This document shows, one piece after another, positions 55,933 through 64,000 of a stretch of 64,000 nt of DNA. How positions within the stretch are numbered: the stretch's first letter is position 1; each line of letters starts with the position of its first letter. Made by a program: the position numbers and the translations under genes. This stretch comes from an uncultured Bacteroidota bacterium (GTDB lineage: Bacteria > Bacteroidota > Bacteroidia > B-17B0 > Aurantibacillaceae): assembly GCA_937873155.1 (NCBI GenBank), contig CALMVZ010000011.1, positions 186,001 to 250,000 of the forward strand, in the 5' to 3' direction. The notes beneath the pieces are model-generated. The model was not told the origin of the DNA and searched no databases. It saw only the letters and a list, made by a program, of their open reading frames with translations.

Positions 55933-57021
55933 ATGGAGCTTTTAATATTAGTTTTTATAACCTCATTTATTGTGGTGCTGTATTCTACCCCGGCGCTCAT
56001 TAAAGTGGCTATATTAAAAAACCTCATCGATCTTCCTTCTGAAGAGCGTAAGATCCATAAACGTGCTATTCCAACCATTGGGGGAATCATTATTTACGCG
56101 GCAACCTTGTTCTCCTTTTCGCTTTGGTATAACATTGAAGAATTACATGAATATTCATTGATCTATGAATCGGTGAAAGAATTTCAAATATTGATCGCTA
56201 CCAGCTTGGTATTATTCTTTGTGGGAGTTAAGGATGATATCATTGGAACAGCACCTGTAAAAAAGTTATTTGCGCATGTGGTGGTCGGCCTCATACTAAT
56301 TTTAATGGGTAAAATTCAGATAACAGGATTGCACGGTGTTTTTGGGATAGAAGAAATTCCGGATTGGGGAAGTATCTTCCTGTCACTTTTCACTTACATT
56401 GTTGTTGTTAATGCAATGAACTTAATTGATGGCGTTGACGGCCTTGCTGCGGGTGTAGGCTTCTTAGCAACTGTATTTTTTGGTACGTGGTTCGTGTTTG
56501 CTAATGAGTACACTTTAGCTTCTTTATCTTTTGCATTGGCCGGTTCTTTGCTCGGATTTTTAGTTTTCAACTTTTCTCCTGCTAAAATATTCATGGGGGA
56601 TTCGGGATCATTGATCATCGGGATGTTCATTTATGTTCTAAGCGCTGAGTTGATCGAATTTCCTGCTGATCGCTTGGATAATTTTTGGGTGAATGTTTCG
56701 AATCCGGTATTCGCTATAGCTGCACTTATTTATCCCTTAACAGATACCCTTCGGGTTTTTATTATCCGTGCCATAAAAGGCCAGTCTCCGTTCTCCGCCG
56801 ATAGAAATCACTTACATCACCGTTTGATCGATTGTGGTTATTCTCACACAAAAACCGTTATTATAATTTATCTCTTCACAATAATCACAGTTGGAGTCTC
56901 ATTATTAAGTTATTATATCAACACTACTTTATCACTGTTAGCCGTAATGGGCTGCAGCGGTATATTCATCCTCTGGGTGATTTTGGCTCATAAAGTTAAA
57001 ACGAATAAAGTTGAAGAATAG
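55933..57021 (+). CDS. WecA-type undecaprenyl-phosphate sugar-1-phosphate transferase
   Basis: Initiates synthesis of a surface glycan by loading a sugar phosphate onto undecaprenyl phosphate. The 362-residue membrane protein has about ten helices and the family motifs RKIHKRAIPTIGGIII, NAMNLIDGVDGLAAG (catalytic Asp pair region), FMGDSGSLIIG and DRNHLHHRL. It could be the GlcNAc-1-phosphate enzyme. The start directly abuts the previous stop, and the next gene begins 11 bases before it ends, so the three form an operon. Confidence 0.95.
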   Translation: MELLILVFITSFIVVLYSTPALIKVAILKNLIDLPSEERKIHKRAIPTIGGIIIYAATLFSFSLWYNIEELHEYSLIYESVKEFQILIATSLVLFFVGVKDDIIGTAPVKKLFAHVVVGLILILMGKIQITGLHGVFGIEEIPDWGSIFLSLFTYIVVVNAMNLIDGVDGLAAGVGFLATVFFGTWFVFANEYTLASLSFALAGSLLGFLVFNFSPAKIFMGDSGSLIIGMFIYVLSAELIEFPADRLDNFWVNVSNPVFAIAALIYPLTDTLRVFIIRAIKGQSPFSADRNHLHHRLIDCGYSHTKTVIIIYLFTIITVGVSLLSYYINTTLSLLAVMGCSGIFILWVILAHKVKTNKVEE

Positions 57022-58612
57022 ACCAGGCTTCATACTCATTCACTTTTTATTTATTTGTTCCCTTGGGTTCTCTCAATACGATCCGCAGGCACAAAATGTT
57101 TTTCTTGGGCCCGAAACACAACAGGTCATTGATGAATGGAACATAAAATATCCTTCAACCGACTTTCACAGCAGCTTCAAACCTTATGTAAGTTCCACAT
57201 TGACCGATTTCCGCGATTCCTGTGTTCCTTACAAGCATTTTCTTATAAAGAATTTCTTCCTGAGTAAAACGATGAATGAAGGCCCTCAAAAACGGAACCA
57301 ATTTAATTTTCAATTCTTACCTGTCTCCGATCTACAAACCGGTTATGATGTTCTTCAAAGTAAAAACGTGAATGAATTAGCCGGCGGGCTTTTTGCCAAA
57401 CTGAATATCAATAATGATTTTACAATTGCCGGAACCATACTCGGCGGAAATGTTACTTATCCTTATTTCACGAATGAGCTTGTAAAAAATAATATGCTCA
57501 TCCCAGGTTTAGGAATGGCCTACATGTCTTCCGATTCAAATTCTTATAATTATTCGAATTTCAGTGGATATGCTTCTTATTCTCCTAATAAGGTTTTTAA
57601 TTTACAATTGGGCAACGGCAAACATTTTATTGGAGATGGTTATCGCTCATTGTTATTATCTGATGTAGCTAACAATTATCCTTACTTCAGAATAAACGCC
57701 AATATCTGGCACATTCAATACAGCGTGTGGTACACATGGATGAAAGATCTTTCTAATTCAGGAGGGATTAAGAGTAAATTCCAGGATAAATACGCGACAA
57801 TGCATTATTTAAGCTGGAACGCTACCAAAGAGATCAATTTTTCTATTTACGAAAATGTGATCTGGCAGGGAACAGATACCAGCCGTGCGCGCGGATTTGA
57901 TCCTAATTATTTAAGCCCGGTGGTTTTTTATCGTCCGCAGGAATATTCTGTTGGTTCACCGGATAACGCTTTCATCGGATTAAATCTATCTGTTAAACTA
58001 TTCTCTTGCGTAAAACTTTACGGACAACTGGCATTAGATGAATTTTTCTTTAAAGAAATAAGAGCGCGTAACGGTTGGTGGGCAAATAAACAAGGCGCAC
58101 AGGCAGGGTTAAAATATATAAATGCATTTAAGATAAAAGGGCTCACGCTGCAAGCAGAATACAATGTTGTAAGGCCATATACTTATTCACACGGATCGGT
58201 GCCACAAAATTACGCGCATTACGGTCAGCCCCTTGCTCATCCATTCGGGGCCAATTTTAAAGAATACATGGGATTCATCTCTTACCGCAAGGGCCGTTTT
58301 ATGATAAGCGCGCAAGGATTGTCTGCTAAAATTGGTGTTGATAGTACAGGTTCGAATGTAGGACAAAATATTTTTCTATCGTACACAACAAGACCATTTG
58401 AATATGGACACAAGACCGGGCAAGGTGTTAAAACAACATTCATGCAAAGTGATCTAAGATTGACGTATTTCCTGATCCCACAAATGAATTTGAGATTAGA
58501 ATTGGGATATATCCAGCGCAGCTTTACGGATGCAAGAGGTTACGAATTACAAAATCCTTATATTTATTTTGGATTAAAAACATCCTTCTGGAATTTTTAC
58601 AGGGACTATTAG
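57011..58612 (+). CDS. Outer-membrane beta-barrel protein, RemB/Wzi-like (second copy)
   Basis: A 533-residue paralogue of the protein at 54373. It begins at TTG (57011), overlapping the WecA-like gene by 11 bases; no ATG or GTG follows before the signal peptide (to GFSQ, about residue 21). The shared features are FHSSFKPYV, the core GNGKHFIGDGYRSLLLSD and the aromatic end NFYRDY. The two barrels flank one transferase and probably belong to the same export or anchoring system. It ends overlapping recO. Confidence 0.75.
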   Translation: MKNRPGFILIHFLFICSLGFSQYDPQAQNVFLGPETQQVIDEWNIKYPSTDFHSSFKPYVSSTLTDFRDSCVPYKHFLIKNFFLSKTMNEGPQKRNQFNFQFLPVSDLQTGYDVLQSKNVNELAGGLFAKLNINNDFTIAGTILGGNVTYPYFTNELVKNNMLIPGLGMAYMSSDSNSYNYSNFSGYASYSPNKVFNLQLGNGKHFIGDGYRSLLLSDVANNYPYFRINANIWHIQYSVWYTWMKDLSNSGGIKSKFQDKYATMHYLSWNATKEINFSIYENVIWQGTDTSRARGFDPNYLSPVVFYRPQEYSVGSPDNAFIGLNLSVKLFSCVKLYGQLALDEFFFKEIRARNGWWANKQGAQAGLKYINAFKIKGLTLQAEYNVVRPYTYSHGSVPQNYAHYGQPLAHPFGANFKEYMGFISYRKGRFMISAQGLSAKIGVDSTGSNVGQNIFLSYTTRPFEYGHKTGQGVKTTFMQSDLRLTYFLIPQMNLRLELGYIQRSFTDARGYELQNPYIYFGLKTSFWNFYRDY

Positions 58613-59325
58613 TCGAATAATTCCTTAAGAACGGCGTATGATCTCAGGTCATTAAACCCTGCCACGTGCATTTTATAATAGGCGAGCAAACATTCTAACA
58701 ATTCATTGCGCTCAGCTCTGCCTAAAGGCTTTCCTAACAAGTTAGCATCAAATATTTTCAGAAAATTCTGCGATTGCACTTTATCAAATCCCAAGGGGAA
58801 GCTAAGTGAGAAAGATGTGAATTTACCTTCACGCGTGTCAAAATAATTGTTTTGAGAGTCGAAATTATTATGAGGTTCAAATCCCAAATATTTACTCAAC
58901 TCAAATAAAAAACAAATGTGAAAATTATTGTAATCCGTTTTCGACTCGTTGAACCACTTGTATGAGGAAGTTATGAAATCAAAAAGTTCTTCATTGGGAT
59001 GTTGTTCTTTGATACATTTGATCATCACTTCGTTTAAGAACTGGGCAACGGTAAGTTTATTGAAATCCTTACTAACCTCATCGAAAATATAAAGCAGATT
59101 AGATTCCGTTAATTGCTGGATATCTTTATTGAGCTTAGAATTAAAACTGAGTTCAACTAATTGAAGCGGTAATGTACTGGCGGGTTTTATTCTTGCGGTT
59201 GGAGATTTACTCGCAATAGCATTGAATGTTACAAGTCCGAATTGCCTGGTAAAGATCTTAAGGATTAATTTTTTATCGCCGTACTTTATATTTTGCAGAA
59301 TTATCCCTTCGGTCTTAGCGAGCAT
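58609..59325 (-). CDS. recO: DNA repair protein RecO
   Basis: Mediates RecA loading and strand annealing in the RecFOR pathway. The 238-residue protein has an N-terminal OB-fold start KTEGIILQNIKYGDKKLILKIFT and a helical C-terminal part (LFELSKYLGFEPHNN). Bacteroidota RecO proteins commonly lack the zinc cysteines of the E. coli type, and none is seen here. The start lies 1 base after the porZ stop. Confidence 0.93.
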   Translation of the reverse strand: MLAKTEGIILQNIKYGDKKLILKIFTRQFGLVTFNAIASKSPTARIKPASTLPLQLVELSFNSKLNKDIQQLTESNLLYIFDEVSKDFNKLTVAQFLNEVMIKCIKEQHPNEELFDFITSSYKWFNESKTDYNNFHICFLFELSKYLGFEPHNNFDSQNNYFDTREGKFTSFSLSFPLGFDKVQSQNFLKIFDANLLGKPLGRAERNELLECLLAYYKMHVAGFNDLRSYAVLKELFD

Positions 59326-59326
59326 T

Positions 59327-61696
59327 TTAATTCAGCACTAATATTTTTGTAAGAGCGGAGGTACTTCCGTCGGCAAGGGCGCATGATGCAAGGTACACTC
59401 CGGGAGCAACTTTTTGTCCGTTAATGTTTTTTAATCCCCATACTATTTGCCCGCCCTGCGATCTGGTTTCCCAAACAAGATTTCCATTGATATCGGTGAT
59501 CTTCACAACAGACTGATCCATTAATCCTTTCACATAAACATTTCCATTGTATCCGGGCTTAACAGGATTCGGATATGCATGAACGTTTTTAAATTCTTCC
59601 TCGCCTTTTATAATATCAGTTCTGTATGATTGCATTCCCTGATCGGTTCCGATAAAAACATCCCCGGTAACTTCGTTATAGGCAATGTCGTGTACTGTAT
59701 TTGAGAATAACGGACTGTTATCTTGCGTGAAATGATAGATCTCTTTCTGGCCATCAGCTGAAAAACAAAATACGCCGGCAGCTTCGGTGCCGATCCATTT
59801 ACGGTTAGCGCCATCAATTGCTATAGCAGTTACTTTTTCAGTTTCCAATAAGATCTGCACGTGATTATCCTGTGTTATCAGGATCTGCTGCGCATCATCA
59901 CCACCATTAAAAAGATTTTCAGGATTATAGAACACAGCTATTCCTTTTGTTGTACCGATCCAGATCTTTCCATCTTTGTCTTCTGCAATTGCGAAAACAT
60001 ATGGATCCGGTAATTTTCCCTGGCCTTCAGATAATGTGAGGAATTTGAAATTTCCTGAATTTGGTGCCGCAAAACCATTATTCTTATAAACGGCCATGCC
60101 TGTTGCCGTCTGATAATTCACGCTGTTATGCATACCTACCACACCACCGCTTCTTGGGAAAGTTATCCATACCTGTCCGCTCTTGTCGGCTAAAATCCTT
60201 CCAACGAAAGGAGTGATCGATGAGAAATTAAAATTTTGAAATGACCCGTCTGTTTTTCTGACGCTTAAAAAATTTTGGACATCACTTCCCCCGATCCAGA
60301 GATTCCCCGGCTCGTCCATTGATAGGCCCGCAACACGATGCCAGTAAGCATAAGCAGACAAACTCGGGATAGTAGCATTAACGCCATTATAAACTTTTAC
60401 AAGCTGGCCATTATAATACTCGCATACACCCTGGAACCAACTGCCTACCCAATATCTGTTAGGGTCCTTCCTGTCAATGATCGCGAATGTGTTATCATAT
60501 ACTGTATCTGTATGTTCCTTAATGTATCTCCATTCCGATTCATCATAAAGATTCAATCCTTCCCTTGAATAATGCGGCGTTCCTGTTTCATCGATCTTTG
60601 TAGGGGAACTGAGAACTTTTCCATCGAAAATATCAATACTATTCACGTAGTTGCTATGTGTACCGTTCACCGATATTTTCTGACTCGAATTAAATGCAAA
60701 TGGTCCGTTCGACCTGATGAAGCCATGGGCAATATCAGCAACCCAATACTCGGGTTTCGAAAAATCTACAACGACATCTCCGGGATAATTATAAAACATG
60801 TTTAATGAGGCGTATCCGTTAAGATACTGGATTCGCGTTCCGGTTTGATCATATACTTCAAATCCTCCCTGGTCAATGGTTGTAAAATAATTGCCATTAG
60901 GAATAAGTTTGCGGATATAATATCCGTACGGCTGCTTAATAGGATCTTTTTTCCATCCTGTTATCCCATCATAGCTATATAAGGTGTCTTTTCCCGGTGT
61001 TTCGTTCAGTGCCCAGGGGGAATAATTAGCCATTAATTTATTACCGTATTTTACAACTCCATTATATGCTCCGGCGGGAATCCCGCTTACAACAGTCCAG
61101 TTCTGAAAATTGTTCAATAAAGTTGAAGTGTTCGCCCTGTATAGACCACCTGTTGTTGCGGCAATAAATGTAGAGTCGGTATAAGCTATCTGGTACACGT
61201 TTATGTATGATCCTCCGGGACCAATGTAATAAGTGTCTTTAGTTTCTATTTTATCGGTATCAAAAACCACAATTCCAAAACCACAAGCGAGGTAAGCAAT
61301 ATTGTTTTTAAAGGTTACTTCATTGATGTTCTTTTTACCGGTAATGGTTTTTCTTTTTATATCAGGAAAGTTTGTGAAAACACCATCTTTTAAAACATCA
61401 ATGTTTGCGTTATTATAAATGATAAGTAATGTGTTATTGTAAGGATTGTATCTTAAAAGCGTGACGCCAATATCTGAAAGCCCGTTGATCTTACTAATGA
61501 GTTCTGTTGATCCGTCAGAGACCGTGTATTTAATTATTCCGTTCCCGTTTGAAGCATACACTACATCACCGGCTTTTGCCACAGCGCTGCAGGAATTATA
61601 ACTTAAATGATCCTTCCATTCGCCAATTTTGACCTGCGCCACACCCGTTAAACAGGCCAGAAAAAGACTTAAGATTACGCTTACTTTTTTACTCAT
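59327..61696 (-). CDS. porZ: PorZ-like T9SS surface protein with beta-propellers and C-terminal sorting domain
   Basis: A 789-residue exported protein. The signal peptide (to GVAQ, residue 20) leads to the PorZ start VKIGEWKDHLSYNSCSAVAK. The body consists of two beta-propellers built from regulator-propeller repeats (GKIWIGTTKGIAVFYNPE, RKWIGTEAAGVFCFSADGQ). The last ~75 residues form a type A T9SS sorting domain (AYPNPVKPG, then VKITDINGNLVW, then GVYLAS...TKILVLN). PorZ delivers anionic lipopolysaccharide to the T9SS sortase. The neighbour recO is its usual partner in Bacteroidota. Confidence 0.88.
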   Translation of the reverse strand: MSKKVSVILSLFLACLTGVAQVKIGEWKDHLSYNSCSAVAKAGDVVYASNGNGIIKYTVSDGSTELISKINGLSDIGVTLLRYNPYNNTLLIIYNNANIDVLKDGVFTNFPDIKRKTITGKKNINEVTFKNNIAYLACGFGIVVFDTDKIETKDTYYIGPGGSYINVYQIAYTDSTFIAATTGGLYRANTSTLLNNFQNWTVVSGIPAGAYNGVVKYGNKLMANYSPWALNETPGKDTLYSYDGITGWKKDPIKQPYGYYIRKLIPNGNYFTTIDQGGFEVYDQTGTRIQYLNGYASLNMFYNYPGDVVVDFSKPEYWVADIAHGFIRSNGPFAFNSSQKISVNGTHSNYVNSIDIFDGKVLSSPTKIDETGTPHYSREGLNLYDESEWRYIKEHTDTVYDNTFAIIDRKDPNRYWVGSWFQGVCEYYNGQLVKVYNGVNATIPSLSAYAYWHRVAGLSMDEPGNLWIGGSDVQNFLSVRKTDGSFQNFNFSSITPFVGRILADKSGQVWITFPRSGGVVGMHNSVNYQTATGMAVYKNNGFAAPNSGNFKFLTLSEGQGKLPDPYVFAIAEDKDGKIWIGTTKGIAVFYNPENLFNGGDDAQQILITQDNHVQILLETEKVTAIAIDGANRKWIGTEAAGVFCFSADGQKEIYHFTQDNSPLFSNTVHDIAYNEVTGDVFIGTDQGMQSYRTDIIKGEEEFKNVHAYPNPVKPGYNGNVYVKGLMDQSVVKITDINGNLVWETRSQGGQIVWGLKNINGQKVAPGVYLASCALADGSTSALTKILVLN

Positions 61697-61718
61697 ACTT
61701 ATTGTAACGGCGAAAGGT

Positions 61719-61726
61719 CAAATTTA
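61719..61726 (-). promoter_or_regulatory. -7 box for porZ-recO
   Basis: TAAATTTG on the minus strand, an exact TAnnTTTG match, 22 bases upstream of the porZ ATG. Confidence 0.55.
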
Positions 61727-61752
61727 TTATAAATTTACCTAAATAATTGGAT

Positions 61753-61760
61753 TATCTTTG
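61753..61760 (+). promoter_or_regulatory. -7 box for tRNA-Arg
   Basis: TATCTTTG, an exact TAnnTTTG match, ending 9 bases before the tRNA. Confidence 0.65.
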
Positions 61761-61769
61761 CAACATTAA

Positions 61770-61844
61770 GGCCCTGTAGTTCAATGGATAGAATGGGAGT
61801 TTCCGGAACTCTTGATATAGGTTCGATTCCTATCAGGGCTACCA
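61770..61844 (+). tRNA. tRNA-Arg (anticodon CCG)
   Basis: A complete cloverleaf. The acceptor stem is GGCCCTG / CAGGGCT (first pair G-T), the D-stem GTTC / GAAT, the anticodon stem GGAGT / ACTCT with loop TTCCGGA (anticodon CCG), and the T-stem ATAGG / CCTAT with loop TTCGATT. CCA is encoded at the 3' end. A strong 10-base hairpin follows at 61873. Confidence 0.95.
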
Positions 61845-61872
61845 TCACAATTCATTTAATTTTATCCCGGCA

Positions 61873-61903
61873 CAAAACCCTTTAGATAAGGGTTTTGGCT
61901 TTT
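61873..61903 (+). terminator. Hairpin terminator after tRNA-Arg
   Basis: CAAAACCCTT (61873-61882) and AAGGGTTTTG (61888-61897) pair perfectly over 10 bases; a short GCTTTT run follows. The rest of the gap to 62114 has no gene that I can support. Confidence 0.75.
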
Positions 61904-62114
61904 AGGGGGGTGCTGTTGTTCAGTATTGTTCCACCACTCATGAAAACCCGTTTTTCAAGGCGTTTTTCCATACAAATCTAATCTTCTATCGGCTTAACAT
62001 TATATATTCTTACATTCTTCGCTATATTATCATTCTACTATACGTTTTTTTCATGCCCGAAAAAGTAAAGGAAAAGAAAATCAGAGAACGGTTAGCGGGT
62101 TTAAGAATAGCGGA

Positions 62115-62573
62115 TCATTTGAGGAGCGAACCTTGCGATTTACTTTTATGTATGAGGATAGCTTCCTCTATTGAATGAGAAACAGTAAGATCAGATTCTT
62201 TTCTAGCCAGATCAGACAATGAACGGTAATATTTATGCAAAGTCGCTAATTCTTCTTCACTCAGGTCTTCAATATCCACTAACCGGTTGCTTGGTCCTTT
62301 TAATGAAGCTATCAACTCGTTCAATTTTAAATGTAAGGCGAGTGAGTCTTTGTTTTGAGAACGCTGGATCAGAAACACCATTAAAAAAGTAATGATTGTT
62401 GTACCGGTGTTTATTACCAATTGCCAGGTGGTTGAAAATTGAAATATTGGCCCTGTTACTAACCAAAGTAAAATTGATCCGGCTGCTAATATAAAAGCTA
62501 TACTTGAACCTGTTATTCTCGTTGCGGCTTTAGCGATCCCCTCAAGAAAATGTATTTTACTTTTTTTAGACAT
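62115..62573 (-). CDS. Low-affinity iron permease-like small membrane protein
   Basis: A 152-residue protein with two transmembrane helices (about 20-40 and 48-68) and a cytosolic tail. The pattern FLEGIAKAATRITGSSIAFILA, TGPIFQFSTTWQLVINTGTTIITFLMVFLIQRSQNKD and LHLKLNELI matches the low-affinity iron permease family (PF04120) as I remember it. The transport role is not well proven for bacterial members. The start overlaps the end of the nuclease gene by 8 bases, suggesting cotranscription. Confidence 0.87.
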   Translation of the reverse strand: MSKKSKIHFLEGIAKAATRITGSSIAFILAAGSILLWLVTGPIFQFSTTWQLVINTGTTIITFLMVFLIQRSQNKDSLALHLKLNELIASLKGPSNRLVDIEDLSEEELATLHKYYRSLSDLARKESDLTVSHSIEEAILIHKSKSQGSLLK

Positions 62574-63939
62574 GTAAAGTGTAAGTTTGATTTAGTACCG
62601 GAATTTCTGCTTCGTACTTATATATCTCCATGATCTTTGATCTTAACCCCTCAGATGCTTCTTTCTCACCATGCACAATAAATATTTTTTCCGGCTTATT
62701 TTCGAGATGACTTAACCAAGAGATCAAACCCGGTTGATCCGCATGAGATGAAAGCCCTTCAATTTGTTTTACCTTAGCCTTCACTTCATAGAATTTGCCC
62801 AACAATTTTATTTTTGGTTCTCCATCCAGTAATCGTCGTCCTCTTGTTCCTTCAGCCTGGTATCCTACTAAAAGAATAGTTGCGGAAGGATCACCTAAGT
62901 ACTTTTCGAAGTAGGTCAAAACACGTCCTCCTGTTGCCATTCCGCTTCCGGCAATAATGATCTTGTTTTTTGGCGACATAGCCAGTGCAATCGTTTCTTC
63001 AGGTGTTTTTACCATTTTTATCTGGCGGCACATTTCTTCACAAACTTTCTCAGGAAGTTTATGCCAGGAAGTGTTTTTTTTGAATAGTTCAAGAACATTC
63101 GCTCCCATCGGACTATCCATGTAGATCGATACATCAGGGATCTGATCTTTACTTTTCAACTGCCATAACAAATACATAAGCAATTGCGTTCTTTCTACCG
63201 CGAAACTTGGAATTAAAATTGTTCCCGGAAGGGATGTTTTTATGGTTGATGCAAGTTTTGCGACGTGCCCTGACGGATGGGTCTTGTTACCATATGTGGA
63301 TTCGATCAACATAACGTCTGCGTTCCCTGGCTTCTTAGGGGCAAACATAAGCGGGTCACTTTCTCTTCCGATATCTCCCGAAAATAAAATAATTCTATTC
63401 TTATACTTAACTTCAATATAAGTAGCGCCCAGAATATGTCCGTTATAATTGAACCTGCATGAGCAATCCTTATCGATTTCGATCCATTCGTCAAGATTTT
63501 TAAAAACAAAAAGCGGGGTAGTTAGCTCTACTGCCTTTAGATCATACAATGGAATTGCAGGTTTGTGCTTTGTATATCCTTTTTCATTGGCCCGCTGAGA
63601 GTCTTCCTCCTGGATCTTCGCACTGTCCGTTAATATTATTTCAGCTATCTCAAGGGTTGGCCTTGCTCCCCAGATCTCCCCCTTAAATCCACCGTGAACT
63701 AATCTCGGCAGATAGCCTACATGATCTAAATGTCCGTGTGTGAGCAATACCAGATCTATTGTTTTAGGATCAATCGCGAAATCCTCCCAATTCAGTAATC
63801 GCAATTCCTTTAAGCCCTGAAACAATCCGCAATCTATTAGTATTATTTTTCCGGGAATGGTCAGAAGGTATTTAGAGCCGGTAACCATACCTGTCGCCCC
63901 TAAAAATTGCAATGTTATTTTTTGATCATGAGTCCCCAT
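62566..63939 (-). CDS. Beta-CASP MBL-fold RNA-processing exonuclease-like protein
   Basis: A 457-residue protein of the metallo-beta-lactamase/beta-CASP family (CPSF73/YSH1-like). It shows ATGMVTGSKYLL, the metal motif THGHLDHVGYLP, FSGDIGRES (Asp ligand), the beta-CASP segment IAGSGMATGGRVLTY, GLSSHADQPGLISWL and VHGEKEASEGLR. The order of motifs and the length fit the family, which degrades or matures RNA. It is cotranscribed with the iron-permease-like gene. Confidence 0.93.
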   Translation of the reverse strand: MGTHDQKITLQFLGATGMVTGSKYLLTIPGKIILIDCGLFQGLKELRLLNWEDFAIDPKTIDLVLLTHGHLDHVGYLPRLVHGGFKGEIWGARPTLEIAEIILTDSAKIQEEDSQRANEKGYTKHKPAIPLYDLKAVELTTPLFVFKNLDEWIEIDKDCSCRFNYNGHILGATYIEVKYKNRIILFSGDIGRESDPLMFAPKKPGNADVMLIESTYGNKTHPSGHVAKLASTIKTSLPGTILIPSFAVERTQLLMYLLWQLKSKDQIPDVSIYMDSPMGANVLELFKKNTSWHKLPEKVCEEMCRQIKMVKTPEETIALAMSPKNKIIIAGSGMATGGRVLTYFEKYLGDPSATILLVGYQAEGTRGRRLLDGEPKIKLLGKFYEVKAKVKQIEGLSSHADQPGLISWLSHLENKPEKIFIVHGEKEASEGLRSKIMEIYKYEAEIPVLNQTYTLHV

Positions 63940-64000
63940 TCCCGTTTCCGTTCTTAAAGAGTTGTTCGCATAATTTTTTGACCTCTTCTGTAACTGCCGG
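63926..64000 (-). CDS. C-terminal end of an unidentified upstream gene (partial)
   Basis: On the minus strand the frame ending at the TGA at 63928-63926 is open to the window edge and reads AVTEEVKKLCEQLFKNGNGN, then GDS. Its amphipathic, charged helix looks like a genuine protein end. It would overlap the nuclease start by 14 bases, in line with tight packing nearby. Too little is visible to name it. Confidence 0.4.
   Translation of the reverse strand, partial: PAVTEEVKKLCEQLFKNGNGNGDS

Noticed and set aside
62053-62178. Small open frame of 41 codons after tRNA-Arg
   Set aside because: It runs into the iron-permease-like gene on the other strand and shows no family resemblance or upstream signals.

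Overview
The window is a chromosomal segment of a member of the phylum Bacteroidota. The evidence is coherent. Promoters carry the phylum's TAnnTTTG -7 box and most genes lack clear Shine-Dalgarno sequences. A PorZ homologue ends in a type IX secretion (T9SS) C-terminal sorting domain. The order DUF6089/PorG-like, uppS, bamA, ompH is typical of the phylum, as are lipoprotein families such as DUF4292 and DUF4296. Short palindromic repeats are scattered between genes. The organism uses cobalamin (MetH and methylmalonyl-CoA mutase) and the DXP isoprenoid pathway. I cannot name the genus.

Layout: (1) 1-5313: 3' end of leuS, a DUF922 metallopeptidase-like protein, a TlpA-like thioredoxin, riboflavin synthase and nadD. 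(2) 5499-9749: a compact operon of a PadR regulator followed by four membrane proteins. The last two look like fusions of repeated GldL-type HWPG membrane hairpins to a GldM-type first periplasmic domain. This is my best candidate for an undescribed system. (3) 9934-18862: a TPR-SpoIIE phosphatase, a methyltransferase-metH operon preceded by a SAM-I riboswitch and terminator, an NTF2-like protein, and a TPR sensor that has lost its phosphatase domain. (4) 18868-22891: both methylmalonyl-CoA mutase subunits and a small membrane protein. (5) 23118-29339: a giant alpha-2-macroglobulin with an intact thioester motif. (6) 29423-35991: a GH16-like lipoprotein, an AlgI-type MBOAT O-acyltransferase and two AlgJ/AlgX-like proteins with repeated C-terminal tails, probably an exopolysaccharide trimming and acetylation locus.

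(7) 36096-45383: dxs, a glyoxalase-II-like hydrolase, and the envelope-biogenesis block porG-like, uppS, bamA and three tandem OmpH/Skp chaperones, then a DUF4296 lipoprotein that seems to start at CTG. (8) 45424-52171, minus strand: EnvC-like, DUF4292 lipoprotein, TPR lipoprotein and sugar nucleotidyltransferase, overlapping end to end, then truB, uppP and a DUF3098 protein. (9) 52275-58612: GDP-L-fucose synthesis (gmd, fcl), a WecA-type glycosyl-phosphate transferase and two related outer-membrane barrels flanking it, a surface-polysaccharide group. (10) 58609-64000: recO, porZ, tRNA-Arg(CCG), a low-affinity iron permease-like protein and a beta-CASP nuclease.

Much of the window serves the cell envelope: polyprenyl carrier synthesis and recycling (UppS, UppP), outer-membrane protein assembly (BamA, OmpH), T9SS accessories (PorG-like, PorZ), glycan initiation and modification (WecA, Gmd, Fcl, MBOAT) and peptidoglycan remodelling (EnvC-like). 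All family assignments come from reading motifs and overall resemblance; no database search was run.
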